A stretch of DNA of 64,000 bases, taken from the NCBI RefSeq assembly GCF_013426915.1, contig NZ_AP023181.1, positions 1,054,001 to 1,118,000 of the forward strand, written 5' to 3'. Position numbers and translations under genes: made by a program. Each line of letters starts with the position of its first letter. Positions within the stretch are counted from its first letter, which is position 1. This stretch comes from Paraburkholderia sp. PGU19 (GTDB lineage Bacteria; Pseudomonadota; Gammaproteobacteria; Burkholderiales; Burkholderiaceae). The notes below the pieces were generated by a model, which saw only the letters and a program-made list of their open reading frames with translations, ran no database searches and was not told the DNA's origin. Shown here piece by piece: positions 18,588 to 27,050 of this stretch.

Positions 18588-19211
18588 CTACCCGACCTGC
18601 TCCCGGACCATGAACTCGGCATACCAGTCAGCCCAGTTCTCATCATGCTGACCGGTCTTTTTCTCATGTTCGCCATGCGCGGCGGCAGCACGGCGAAGCG
18701 CACCCGCAAGTTCCTTCGACGAACCGAATGTCGTGTCGCCCGCCTCCACCCGGCCGGGGAGTCGCGTCGTCACTTCCTGGAAAACCCAGCCATTTCCGTC
18801 GGGGTCGCTGAACGAAGCGAACGAACCATAGGTCGCGCGCGACGGATGCGGGCCGCCCAAACGCCCTTCTTCACCAGCGTGATGGAATACGCCGCCGATG
18901 TCGTGAAAAACCTCGCTCACCTCGACGCCCCGCTCCACGAGTTCCGCGCGCGCCGCCTCCACGTCCGACACGATGAGGTGAAGTCCCTGCACAGAACCGG
19001 GCTCTTCCGTCGTCACGCCGTTGCCAAACAGGATCGAACAATGCGAGCCTGGCGGCGTGAAATGCACGACCCGAAACTGATCGCCTTTCGCGAGATCGAC
19101 GTCGAGCCTCCAACCCAACTGCGTGTAAAACTGCTTCGCGCGGTCGACGTCCGCCACGGGAATGACAACGACTTCCAGTTTCATGTCGACCGTTCTCTGT
19201 CCATTGCTCAT
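18588..19211 (-). CDS. VOC-family (glyoxalase/dioxygenase fold) protein
   Basis: This 207-residue protein has a vicinal-oxygen-chelate fold: KLEVVVIPVADVDRAKQFYT opens the first beta-alpha module and SFSDPDGNGWVFQEV closes the second, the usual end of the family. A C-terminal extension of about 45 charged residues (from SSKELAGAL) is characteristic of a bacterial glyoxalase subgroup of unknown substrate. ATG 19211 has GAGGAG 6 bases upstream. It stands alone between the inverted repeat and the DddP-like gene. Confidence 0.8.
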   Translation of the reverse strand: MSNGQRTVDMKLEVVVIPVADVDRAKQFYTQLGWRLDVDLAKGDQFRVVHFTPPGSHCSILFGNGVTTEEPGSVQGLHLIVSDVEAARAELVERGVEVSEVFHDIGGVFHHAGEEGRLGGPHPSRATYGSFASFSDPDGNGWVFQEVTTRLPGRVEAGDTTFGSSKELAGALRRAAAAHGEHEKKTGQHDENWADWYAEFMVREQVG

Positions 19212-19608
19212 GTCCGGCTCCTCACGATTGGCCAACCCAAGGGGCAAATGCAAACAGGCACGCTACAGCGGGAAACAGACGGTCGGATCGAGTGGACGGG
19301 ATAGCGGTCGCGTGCTGGCTCAGGGCTGCGGCGGCTTGTGCCCCTGATTAGCGAGCAGCGCCAGCACCGATTGACCGACCGAATCTTCGTACAAGCGCGA
19401 TCGCCACGGATCGCTGCGCCTCACGCAACGCGTGGAAAGATATCCGGATTCGTCAAGAGAATTTCCGGGGAAACCGTCCGCTATTAAGCAACACATTCAT
19501 GCTTCCGCAGCTTAAACATATCGTCATTCGCGCAATCGTGCAGACAAGCGCCTTCCCGCCTCTCGCCGCCGCAACCCTCCTTCCATCGAAAGCCGGGTCG
19601 CAACGAGT
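19212..19608. other. Intergenic region with one weak small ORF
   Basis: This is 397 bases between two minus-strand genes. It must carry the VOC promoter. On the minus strand, 19320-19496 reads as an open frame of 58 codons (start MCCLIADG, end ANQGHKPPQP) with GGAA about 8 bases upstream. Its middle (DPWRSRLYEDSVGQSVLALL) looks protein-like, but I recognise no family and it may be a decayed fragment. Nothing else stands out. Confidence 0.3.
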
Positions 19609-20832
19609 CTACAGCCAGTCCGTCTCAAAGCCGCATGATGTGAGTGGCTCGCAACCGTGATCCGTGAGCACGACTTGCTGTTCGAGTTTCACGCCCTCGC
19701 TGCCGCCATCCGCGCCGATATAACTCTCGACGCAGAGCGTCATGCCTGCTTCGAACTGGCCGTCGTAGCCACCGCTTTCCCAATCGACCTGATGCGCAAT
19801 GGACGGATATTCGTCCACCATGCCAATACCATGCGCAATGCAGCTATATCGGTTCTTCAGATACGCATCTGGAATTTTCCATGCTTTCTCCGAGAACTCG
19901 CGGAATGTCATCCCCGCACGCAGCAGACCCATGTTGAAATGAACCTGCGAATAGGCTGTTTCATAGAGCCTGCGCTGCTCGTCTGTCGGTCGAGTATGGC
20001 CGACTGTCCACGTCCGGGAGATATCCGCGCAGTAGCCATTCGGCCCGACCATGTCGGTGTCGAAGGCCAGCAATTCCCCATGCTGCAGAACGCGCGCAGA
20101 ACATTCCTGCATCCACGGATTGGTCCGGTCGCCCGAAGACAGAAGGCGCGTTTCAATCCACTCGCCTCCGTGGCGGATATTTTCGTAGTGAAGATGCGCC
20201 CAAAGATCCTGCTCGGTGATGCCCGGCCGAAGCTCGCGATGCATGCGCTCGATGCCCTTCTCGCACGCACGTATCGACTCGCGCATCAGCACCCGTTCAT
20301 CCGGCGACTTGATGCTTCGCGCCAGCTCCATCATCGCCTGCCCGTCCAGCAGCGTCACGCCGCTTTCGGCAAGGCAAGCCGCACCGAATGGATCGAGCCG
20401 ATCGACCGCAAGACGCGATTCGTTCGGCGCATGTGTGCTCAACACATCGACGATTTCCGCACTCCATGTCTTCGCGCGGCGCTCGGCGTCGTGCCCGGCG
20501 TTGAAGAACGTCCAACTGATCGCATGACGCAACTCGACGTTCAGGTTCAGCCCTTTCCACACATGCTCACAGCTATGAAACTCCCAACCGATGACGCGGC
20601 CATCAGCGAATACCATCACATACCGCGACGGGTTGCGTCCCGTCCATATCTGCATGTTCGACGTATCCGTGGCGTAGCGGATATTCACCGGATCATAGAG
20701 CAATATGGCGGGACAGTTGGCCTTTCTCAGCTGCTCCTGCACGCGCGCCAGGCGGTACGCCCTGACATCGTGCAGCGTGCTATCCCTTCTCGTCGAATCG
20801 ACAGCCGCGTCGATGACCTCGCATTCAGCCAT
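19609..20832 (-). CDS. dddP: M24-fold enzyme with the DMSP lyase (DddP) active site
   Basis: This 407-residue cytosolic protein has the creatinase/aminopeptidase-P (pita-bread) fold. Metal-ligand candidates are D258, D260, D270, H334, E369 and E384. Their spacing equals that of DddP (D295, D297, D307, H371, E406, E421 as I recall), with no insertions. The DddP catalytic D377 and substrate-binding Y366 fall on D340 and Y329. The stretch NIRYATDTSNMQIW holds a Trp (W63) where DddP has its cation-pi Trp. DddP cleaves dimethylsulfoniopropionate to acrylate and dimethyl sulfide. ATG 20832 has GGAG upstream. It is the last gene of an operon with a Rieske oxygenase and reductase. It could instead act on a nitrogen betaine. 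Confidence 0.8.
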   Translation of the reverse strand: MAECEVIDAAVDSTRRDSTLHDVRAYRLARVQEQLRKANCPAILLYDPVNIRYATDTSNMQIWTGRNPSRYVMVFADGRVIGWEFHSCEHVWKGLNLNVELRHAISWTFFNAGHDAERRAKTWSAEIVDVLSTHAPNESRLAVDRLDPFGAACLAESGVTLLDGQAMMELARSIKSPDERVLMRESIRACEKGIERMHRELRPGITEQDLWAHLHYENIRHGGEWIETRLLSSGDRTNPWMQECSARVLQHGELLAFDTDMVGPNGYCADISRTWTVGHTRPTDEQRRLYETAYSQVHFNMGLLRAGMTFREFSEKAWKIPDAYLKNRYSCIAHGIGMVDEYPSIAHQVDWESGGYDGQFEAGMTLCVESYIGADGGSEGVKLEQQVVLTDHGCEPLTSCGFETDWL

Positions 20833-20852
20833 GCGCTCGCTCCAAACGTGTG

Positions 20853-21992
20853 TCAAAGCTCCAGCACCAGATCGGACGTCGGACGGCTGCAACATAGAAG
20901 CCTGAAGCCCTTGACGACTTCACGGTCACGAATCCCGCCGTTGTGTTGCATATCGACCGAACCTTCAAGGAGCTTCGTCTTGCAGGTTCCGCATACGCCC
21001 TGGCTGCACGACGATGGAATCGGCACGCCCGCCTTTTTCGCTGCGGCGAGCACCGTTTCCGTCGCGGTCATCGTGAACGACCTCGCCGAGCGTGACAGCC
21101 TGACGGTGTACGTTTCCTGACTCACAGCGCTCTCGGACGAACGCGGCGCCGGCACCTGCACGACGATATCGGCCGCGATGTCGAAACTTTCCTGGTGGTA
21201 GCGCGCCGGATCGTGATCGCCTTCGCGAAGAATCTCTCTCACCGCGCCCATATAGCCTGCCGGTCCGCAAGTGAATACCTCGCGTTCCGCATAGTCGGGA
21301 ATCCACTTTGCAAGAAGCGCGAGACTGAGCCTGCCTGTCTCTCCCGTCCAGTCGGTCTCATCGCCGACACCTTCGCATACGAAGAACAGCCGAAGACGCG
21401 GCGACAGCTTCGCGAGCCTGCGCAACTCGTTGCGAAAGACGATATCGGCGGGCGTTCTCGCGCTGTGCACGAACGCGATATCGCGGTCGAGGCCAAGGTC
21501 GATGCTGGCGCGCGTCATCGACATCAACGGCGTTACGCCCGAACCCGCCGACAGATACAGCGACTTCGTCACGCCAGTACCCGTCGGCGTGAAGGTGCCC
21601 GACGGCCCGTACGCCTGCAACTGATTTCCCGGCCTCATGTTGTCGTGAAGCCAGTTGGACATGACGCCGCCCGGCACCCGCTTGACCGTGATGGACAGCA
21701 GCCAGGGACGCGTCGGCGGCGACGAGATTGTGTAGCACCGCTCGACGGATTGCCCCTTCACATTCGCCGACACCGTCAGGAATTGCCCCGGCTCGAAGCG
21801 CACGGGCAAGCCATCGCCCGCGCGGAACTCGAAACTTTTCACATCATGCGTTTCGTCCACCACGCGGCAGCACGTCAGCACTCGCCGCTCGTTGCTCGGC
21901 CAGAGCCTGCCGCCGGACTCCCACGTGCTGGCATCAGTGAACCGGTCCGCTGCATCGGGCGCCGGGTCGAATACCCTTTCGACAGAATTCAT
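20853..21992 (-). CDS. Ferredoxin-type oxygenase reductase (GbcB-like)
   Basis: This 379-residue electron-transfer protein has three parts in order. A flavin domain includes RCYTISS (FAD site). An NAD-binding domain includes YLSAGSGVTPLMSM and FTCGPAGYM. A C-terminal plant-type 2Fe-2S domain has cysteines in PSSCSQGVCGTCKT and a fourth in LLCCS. It passes electrons from NADH to the neighbouring Rieske oxygenase, as GbcB does for glycine betaine demethylation. It starts 14 bases after the oxygenase; an overlapping GTG one codon earlier is possible. Confidence 0.9.
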   Translation of the reverse strand: MNSVERVFDPAPDAADRFTDASTWESGGRLWPSNERRVLTCCRVVDETHDVKSFEFRAGDGLPVRFEPGQFLTVSANVKGQSVERCYTISSPPTRPWLLSITVKRVPGGVMSNWLHDNMRPGNQLQAYGPSGTFTPTGTGVTKSLYLSAGSGVTPLMSMTRASIDLGLDRDIAFVHSARTPADIVFRNELRRLAKLSPRLRLFFVCEGVGDETDWTGETGRLSLALLAKWIPDYAEREVFTCGPAGYMGAVREILREGDHDPARYHQESFDIAADIVVQVPAPRSSESAVSQETYTVRLSRSARSFTMTATETVLAAAKKAGVPIPSSCSQGVCGTCKTKLLEGSVDMQHNGGIRDREVVKGFRLLCCSRPTSDLVLEL

Positions 21993-22006
21993 CACTGTGA
22001 CCTTGC

Positions 22007-23263
22007 TCAGATGCCGTGCGCGCTCAAACGCGCTGCATACCAGCGCGAGAACTGGTCCACGTAGGTTTCGGTGAACGGCGAGAACATGCCCGGCGTGTAG
22101 GCCGGGTCCTGCGTGCCTTCATGCGTGATTTCGACGAGGTGTTTGTCTTGCGTGTTGGTCGCGATCCACACTTCCGTGAGGTCCGACACCTTGTAATCGA
22201 CGCCTTCCACTGCATCGGCATGGACGAGCCATTTCGACCGCACCAGCGTCTTGTCCGGCGCCAGCGGAATGATGTAGCTGATCACCGCATGGTCGCTCAT
22301 CACATGGGTCCACGAGTTGTGCGTCCAGAGGTGCATATCGCCGAGGTCGCGGCGCTGCAGATTGCCTAACAGCCGGGTGCTCGCCACTTTGGTGCTGAGC
22401 GTTTGCGATTCGCCGTTGCCCGCAATGACCAGTTGCTGCGTTCTGAACTGCGTGACGGCGTCCTCGTCGAGCCGCTCGACGGCGGCACTGATAAAACCGT
22501 CGCGCTCCCAGCTTGCCTGACATGCCGCATTGCGCGACCTGTATTCGTCCAGCGCGCGCAGCGATTCTTCGTTCAGATTGTCCGGGCAAAAGCCGAAATC
22601 TTCGGGAAGAAACGAAGCCGTCAGTTCGGGATGCGTGGCCGCACAGTGATAACACTCGCGGTTGTTTTCCATCACGAGTTTCCAGTTACCTTCTTCGATG
22701 ATCTCCTGCTCGAAAGCAATCTTCGTATTCCGCAGGTCATACGGCGCGAAACGCGGCACCATGGTTTCTTCGAGTTTCGCGATGTCTTCGGGCGGTTCCG
22801 CGGCGAGGCACACGAAGATATGCGTACCGACGATTTTCGTATGCACCGGGATCAGGCTGCGGCAAGTGGCATCGAAGTCCTTGCCCATGTGCGAGGCGTG
22901 GCGCAGGCTGCCATCGAGGTCATAGGTCCACTGGTGGTAAGGACAGACCAGCATGCCCACCGTCGACTTTCCCGCCTCCTTCAGACGCGCGCCGCGATGG
23001 CGGCAGACGTTCCGGTAGGTGCGGACGTTTTCATCGTCATCCCGCACGATCATGATCGACGCCTTGCCGATATCGACGACGGAAACGTCGCCCGGTTCGG
23101 GAACATCCGCCGTCACGCCGACGAGAATCCAGTGCTTGTGAAAGAAGACCTCGACGTCCGTCTCGAACACGTCCTGACGGCCGAACAACTCGCCGGGCAT
23201 GCCGTGACCGGACTGACGGCTGCGGATCAATTCGCCATGAGTTTTGAATGACACTTCGGACAT
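22007..23263 (-). CDS. Rieske non-heme iron oxygenase, betaine-demethylase type (GbcA/stachydrine demethylase-like)
   Basis: This 418-residue oxygenase alpha subunit has the Rieske 2Fe-2S ligands C87, H89, C107 and H110 (CRHRG ... CPYHQW). The mononuclear iron site has H206 and H211 in ECYHCAATH. The ECYHC form and the absence of a beta-subunit gene are typical of enzymes that demethylate quaternary ammonium compounds such as glycine betaine and proline betaine. ATG 23263 has TTGGAG 6 bases upstream. It is first in the operon with the reductase and DddP-like gene. The exact substrate is unknown. Confidence 0.88.
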   Translation of the reverse strand: MSEVSFKTHGELIRSRQSGHGMPGELFGRQDVFETDVEVFFHKHWILVGVTADVPEPGDVSVVDIGKASIMIVRDDDENVRTYRNVCRHRGARLKEAGKSTVGMLVCPYHQWTYDLDGSLRHASHMGKDFDATCRSLIPVHTKIVGTHIFVCLAAEPPEDIAKLEETMVPRFAPYDLRNTKIAFEQEIIEEGNWKLVMENNRECYHCAATHPELTASFLPEDFGFCPDNLNEESLRALDEYRSRNAACQASWERDGFISAAVERLDEDAVTQFRTQQLVIAGNGESQTLSTKVASTRLLGNLQRRDLGDMHLWTHNSWTHVMSDHAVISYIIPLAPDKTLVRSKWLVHADAVEGVDYKVSDLTEVWIATNTQDKHLVEITHEGTQDPAYTPGMFSPFTETYVDQFSRWYAARLSAHGI

Positions 23264-23381
23264 CGTCTTCTCCAACGTTCAGGGGATGTGGGAACGTCGA
23301 ACGTTCCCGCGATGAACCCAGTATTGGATTGACGAAAAAGAGCGTCAATGCGCTTTATTTTCGGTCTGGCATTACTTTGGA

Positions 23382-24308
23382 TTATGCGAGCGAATCCTGC
23401 CGCAGCCAGTCGATCAGGCCGTCCGTGGCGGCCGTGATGGTGCGCCCATGCGGCACGACGATGAAGTATGCGTCGCTCGACTTGAGCGACGCGACGGGCA
23501 GCCTCACCAGTTCGCCGGCTTCGACGAGATCGTGAACGAGCCTTCCCCACCCAAGCGCGATGCCTTCGCCATAACGCGCGGCCTGGATTGCGTCAGTGTA
23601 CAGGCTGCAGCGCAGCGCGAAGTTCAGACGCAGCGGCTGCAGGCCCACGGCGTTGAACCACGCTTCCCATCCCATCCAGCCTTCCGACGTCGAATCCGAT
23701 TCGATCAGAGCCGCGTTCGCGACGTCCTGCAGCGTTTGCGGCATGCCGCGCGACTCCACCCACTTCGGCGAGCACACGGGAAAGACTTCCTCGTCGAACA
23801 GCAAGGTTGCCGTGCCGTCGCTCCATCGTCCGTTGCCGAAGCGCACTGCGACGTCGATCTCGTTGTGCCGCAGGTCTGCCGTGAACATCTGCGTGGAAAG
23901 GCGTAGCTGAAGATTCGGCTGCGCTTTCTTCAGCGAGGCGAGACGCGGCAACAGGCGAAAGTGCGAGAACGCCGACGTCGCCGCGAGCACCAGTTCCTGT
24001 TGCACCGGGCCGCTGGAAAGCCGGTCGAACACGCCGGCAATTTTCTGCATCGACTCGGCGACCACGAGATACAGCGCCTCGCCTTCTTCGGTAAGCGCGA
24101 TCGAACGATGCAGGCGGTGGAAGAGCCGCACGCCGAGCGTGTCTTCGAGGAATTTGACCTGTCGGCTGACGGCCGCCTGCGTGACGCCGAGTTCGTTCGC
24201 CGCAACAGTGAAGCTGCTCAGACGCGCGACCGATTCGAACTCGACGAGGGCCGTCATCGACGGAATGAGGCGCCGGTATCCTTTGGTCCCTGCAACAGCC
24301 GTTTTCAT
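23382..24308 (-). CDS. LysR-family regulator (GcvA-like)
   Basis: This 308-residue protein has an N-terminal winged helix (ALVEFESVARLSSFTVAANE, then VTQAAVSRQVKFLED) and a C-terminal type 2 periplasmic-binding effector domain. The SMTALVEFESVARL opening and YGEGIALGW near the end place it in the GcvA-like group, which often controls amino-acid and one-carbon genes. It lies 118 bases upstream of the Rieske gene on the same strand. ATG 24308 is preferred to the in-frame 24326, which would overlap the preceding gene. Confidence 0.88.
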   Translation of the reverse strand: MKTAVAGTKGYRRLIPSMTALVEFESVARLSSFTVAANELGVTQAAVSRQVKFLEDTLGVRLFHRLHRSIALTEEGEALYLVVAESMQKIAGVFDRLSSGPVQQELVLAATSAFSHFRLLPRLASLKKAQPNLQLRLSTQMFTADLRHNEIDVAVRFGNGRWSDGTATLLFDEEVFPVCSPKWVESRGMPQTLQDVANAALIESDSTSEGWMGWEAWFNAVGLQPLRLNFALRCSLYTDAIQAARYGEGIALGWGRLVHDLVEAGELVRLPVASLKSSDAYFIVVPHGRTITAATDGLIDWLRQDSLA

Positions 24309-24315
24309 TCTGAAC

Positions 24316-25464
24316 TCATTCGGCACTTATGGTCGTCACAGCCACCCATTTCCCGTTCTTCACCTGATACAGCGTCGACGTCGGATGCTTGAGGTCGCCG
24401 TACGCATCGAACTCGATCTTCCCGGTGATTCCGTCGTACTGCGTGGTGCGCAACGTTGGCATGAACACCTCGGGCTTTGCCGAGTTTGCCTGTTTCATCG
24501 CGTTGATCGCCACCCATGCGCAGTCATAGGCGAATGGCGCATAAGTCAGTGTGTCCGCGCCAAAGCGCTTCTTGAATTTTTCCGCGAACGCCTTGCCTTG
24601 CGGCAGCGACTCGACAGGCCGCCCGTACTCCCACGCCATCGCGCCTTCGGCCGCACTGCCCGCGACACTGAGGAAGATGCTGTCGGCAATGCCGCCGCTG
24701 CCGACGAACTGCGCGCGCATGCCAAGCTGTCTCATGCGCTTGGTCAGCAACGCGGCCTGATTGTCGAGCCCAGCGAAGTACAGCAGATCGGCATTGGCCG
24801 ACTTGATGTTCGTGAGTTGCGCGTTGAATTCGACGGCTTTCTCCTGCGTGTATTCCGACGCGACAATCTGGCCGCCCGCCGCCGTGACGGCCTTCTTGAA
24901 TTCGTCTGCTGCGCCCTGGCCGAATGCCGTGCGGTCGTCCATCACGGCGATCCGTTGCGCTTTGGTGACGGTGACCGCGTACTTGCCTGCATTGCCGGAG
25001 TTTTGCGCATCGGTGGCGATGATGCGGAACACGTTCTTCAGGCCTTGTCGCGTGATCGCGGGATTGGTCGCGGCGGGGTCGATCAACGGGATGCCCGCCT
25101 TGGCGAAGATCGGCGATGAGGGTAGTGCGACACCCGAGTTGTAGTAACCGACCACGGCCACCACGCCGTCGTCGACCAGTTTCTGCGCCACCTGCACGCC
25201 AACGCGCGGGTCGCCCTGGTCATCCACGGAGTCCATCTCGAAGCGCACGTCCTGTCCGCCCAGCTTGATGTGCTGCGCGTTGGCTTCTTCGATGGCAAGC
25301 CGGACACCGTTTTCGATGTCCTTCCCGTTGGCTGCTCCGACGCCCGTCAACGGCGCCGACACGCCAATCTTGACGACCTGCTGTGCAGCGCATGGGTGAC
25401 TTGCAAGCGTCATCGTGATGGCAGCCAGCGAGGCGAGAAGAAATCTTCTTGAAGTATTGACCAT
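24316..25464 (-). CDS. Branched-chain amino acid-type substrate-binding protein (orphan)
   Basis: This 382-residue periplasmic protein has a signal peptide ending HPCAA-QQ. The mature start VVKIGVSAPLTGVGAANGKD is typical of LivK-type type 1 binding proteins. GGAGGT lies 6 bases before ATG 25464. No LivHMGF permease or ATPase genes are nearby, so it must dock to a transporter elsewhere or sense a ligand. It is inside the co-directional betaine-type island; an amino-acid-like or betaine-like ligand is an inference. Confidence 0.88.
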   Translation of the reverse strand: MVNTSRRFLLASLAAITMTLASHPCAAQQVVKIGVSAPLTGVGAANGKDIENGVRLAIEEANAQHIKLGGQDVRFEMDSVDDQGDPRVGVQVAQKLVDDGVVAVVGYYNSGVALPSSPIFAKAGIPLIDPAATNPAITRQGLKNVFRIIATDAQNSGNAGKYAVTVTKAQRIAVMDDRTAFGQGAADEFKKAVTAAGGQIVASEYTQEKAVEFNAQLTNIKSANADLLYFAGLDNQAALLTKRMRQLGMRAQFVGSGGIADSIFLSVAGSAAEGAMAWEYGRPVESLPQGKAFAEKFKKRFGADTLTYAPFAYDCAWVAINAMKQANSAKPEVFMPTLRTTQYDGITGKIEFDAYGDLKHPTSTLYQVKNGKWVAVTTISAE

Positions 25465-25522
25465 CGGTTCACCTCCGATTGCGGACACATGAAGCGCAAG
25501 ACCCACTGAGCTAGCTTCGTGC

Positions 25523-25933
25523 TCAGCCTTGCGCGCGAGAAACGATCGTCGAGCCGGTATGGGCGACCACCAGCACCGTGCAGCCCCCTTCCGACGATGT
25601 GCTATGCCGCGAACCCGCCGCGTAGCACACCGTCTGTCCGGGAAGAAAATCGGTGCCGTCGTCGTCCGTGAACACACCGTCGAGAATCATGAGCAGCTCG
25701 GTTGAATCGTGCTGATGCTCGAAAGAGCGCGCGCCCGGTTGCAAACGCATCCAGTAACTGCTCCACGCGCCGCGTTCGTCTTCGGCAACGGGAATCCAGA
25801 AGAAACCAGGCAGCACCGTGTCGCCGATCTTCATCGCGCGCCAGTCGCGCTCGTCGATCGAATACCAACGGCGCGCGTCTTTCACGTTCAGGCCGAAGAG
25901 AACCAGTTCATCACGCAGTTGCGCGGTCGTCAT
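25523..25933 (-). CDS. Small cupin-domain protein
   Basis: This 136-residue single-domain cupin has metal-binding candidates in SFEHQHDSTELL (two His and Glu) and a later His in AAGSRHSTS. It resembles ChrR-type or dioxygenase-like cupins. These may be metal-dependent enzymes or sensors, and the reaction cannot be told from sequence. It sits 45 bases after the GbdR-like regulator gene and probably is co-transcribed with it. Confidence 0.8.
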   Translation of the reverse strand: MTTAQLRDELVLFGLNVKDARRWYSIDERDWRAMKIGDTVLPGFFWIPVAEDERGAWSSYWMRLQPGARSFEHQHDSTELLMILDGVFTDDDGTDFLPGQTVCYAAGSRHSTSSEGGCTVLVVAHTGSTIVSRAQG

Positions 25934-25978
25934 GTCGTGTCGTTCCTTTTGCCGGGTTGTACGTGCTCACTGCACCTG

Positions 25979-27013
25979 TCAGCTTGCGGCCAACGCGGGT
26001 GAGTGGCTTTGCGGCCTCGCCACGCGATACGCGTTTGGCGATTCGCCGAATTCTTTCCGGAACTCGCGGCCAAGATGCGAAGCGTCGGAAAAGCCACACG
26101 ACGCGGCGATATCGGCAACCGTGCGGTCCGAACTCGTCAGCAGCCACGACGCCATGCGTATGCGAATCTGCCGTCCATACGCATGCGGCGACTTGCCCGT
26201 TTCGCTTGCGAACAGCCGCTCCAGTTGCCTGACCGACATGTCCAGCCGTCGGGCCAGTTCCGCGAGACTCAACGGCTGCCCGATATGCTGCTCCATCAAC
26301 AGGATCGCGCGCCGCACCTTCGGATGCGTTGCCGGTTCGAGCCCCGGCGGATGCGGCTGCGGCGCGTTGCCCTTCTGCGCATCGTCGACCAGCATGATGC
26401 GCAACGCCTTCTGTACGATCGTCGCCTCGACATGCCGCAGCAGGATCGCGGCCGCGACATCGATCGATGCGCGCCCGCCCGAACAGGTAATACGCCGCCC
26501 ATCGATCACGAACAACCGGTCCGCAACCAGATTGCGCTCGTCGACGCCCGGAAAGCGTTCGACGAAATCCCAGTAGTGGAACCAGCTCACGCAGAGGCGA
26601 TAGCCGTCCATCACTTCGGCTCGCATCAGCGCGAACACGCCTGTGCAGATGCCGACCAATGTCGCGGATGTTTTCGCGGCGTCCTGAATGAACTGCAGCG
26701 TGGCCTTGCTGGCGGACGGCCCCGAATGCAACAGGCCGCCGACGACCACGACGTAATCGAACGCGCCTGCTTCATCGAACGTGATCCACGGCGCGACCTG
26801 GATGCCGCAACTCGCCCTGACGGGCACGAGCGATTCTCCGACGATGGTCCACGAACAGCGCACGGGCCGGCTCATGTCGCCTTCATCGCTTGCCAGCCTC
26901 AGCAGGTCGACGAAACCCGAAAACGCCGTCAACGTGAAATTCGGCAACAGCACGATCCCGAAGCGCAAGGGTCGGGACGTTCTGCTTTCGGCGTGAAGGG
27001 TGTCGCTCAACAT
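25979..27013 (-). CDS. AraC-family regulator with DJ-1/GATase-like N-terminal domain (GbdR-like)
   Basis: This 344-residue protein has an N-terminal DJ-1/PfpI-like domain (about 15-190) and a C-terminal AraC double helix-turn-helix (about 235-330; LSLAELARRLDMSVRQLERL, then ADIAASCGFSDASHLGREFR). This layout is that of GbdR and CdhR, which activate glycine betaine and carnitine catabolism genes. The position inside a betaine-type gene island supports that role. ATG 27013 is used; a TTG at 27049 would lengthen it by 12 codons. No good ribosome-binding site is visible for either. Confidence 0.88.
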   Translation of the reverse strand: MLSDTLHAESRTSRPLRFGIVLLPNFTLTAFSGFVDLLRLASDEGDMSRPVRCSWTIVGESLVPVRASCGIQVAPWITFDEAGAFDYVVVVGGLLHSGPSASKATLQFIQDAAKTSATLVGICTGVFALMRAEVMDGYRLCVSWFHYWDFVERFPGVDERNLVADRLFVIDGRRITCSGGRASIDVAAAILLRHVEATIVQKALRIMLVDDAQKGNAPQPHPPGLEPATHPKVRRAILLMEQHIGQPLSLAELARRLDMSVRQLERLFASETGKSPHAYGRQIRIRMASWLLTSSDRTVADIAASCGFSDASHLGREFRKEFGESPNAYRVARPQSHSPALAAS

Positions 27014-27050
27014 GGCACTGCCTGCGTCGACGGGACGGATATCGGTCAAT

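Noticed and set aside
19609..20832. Ectoine hydrolase (DoeA) or creatinase as identity of the M24 protein
   Set aside because: The conserved blocks around NIRYATDTSNMQIW and ENIRHGGEWIETRLL and the ligand spacing fit DddP, and no other ectoine-degradation gene is present.
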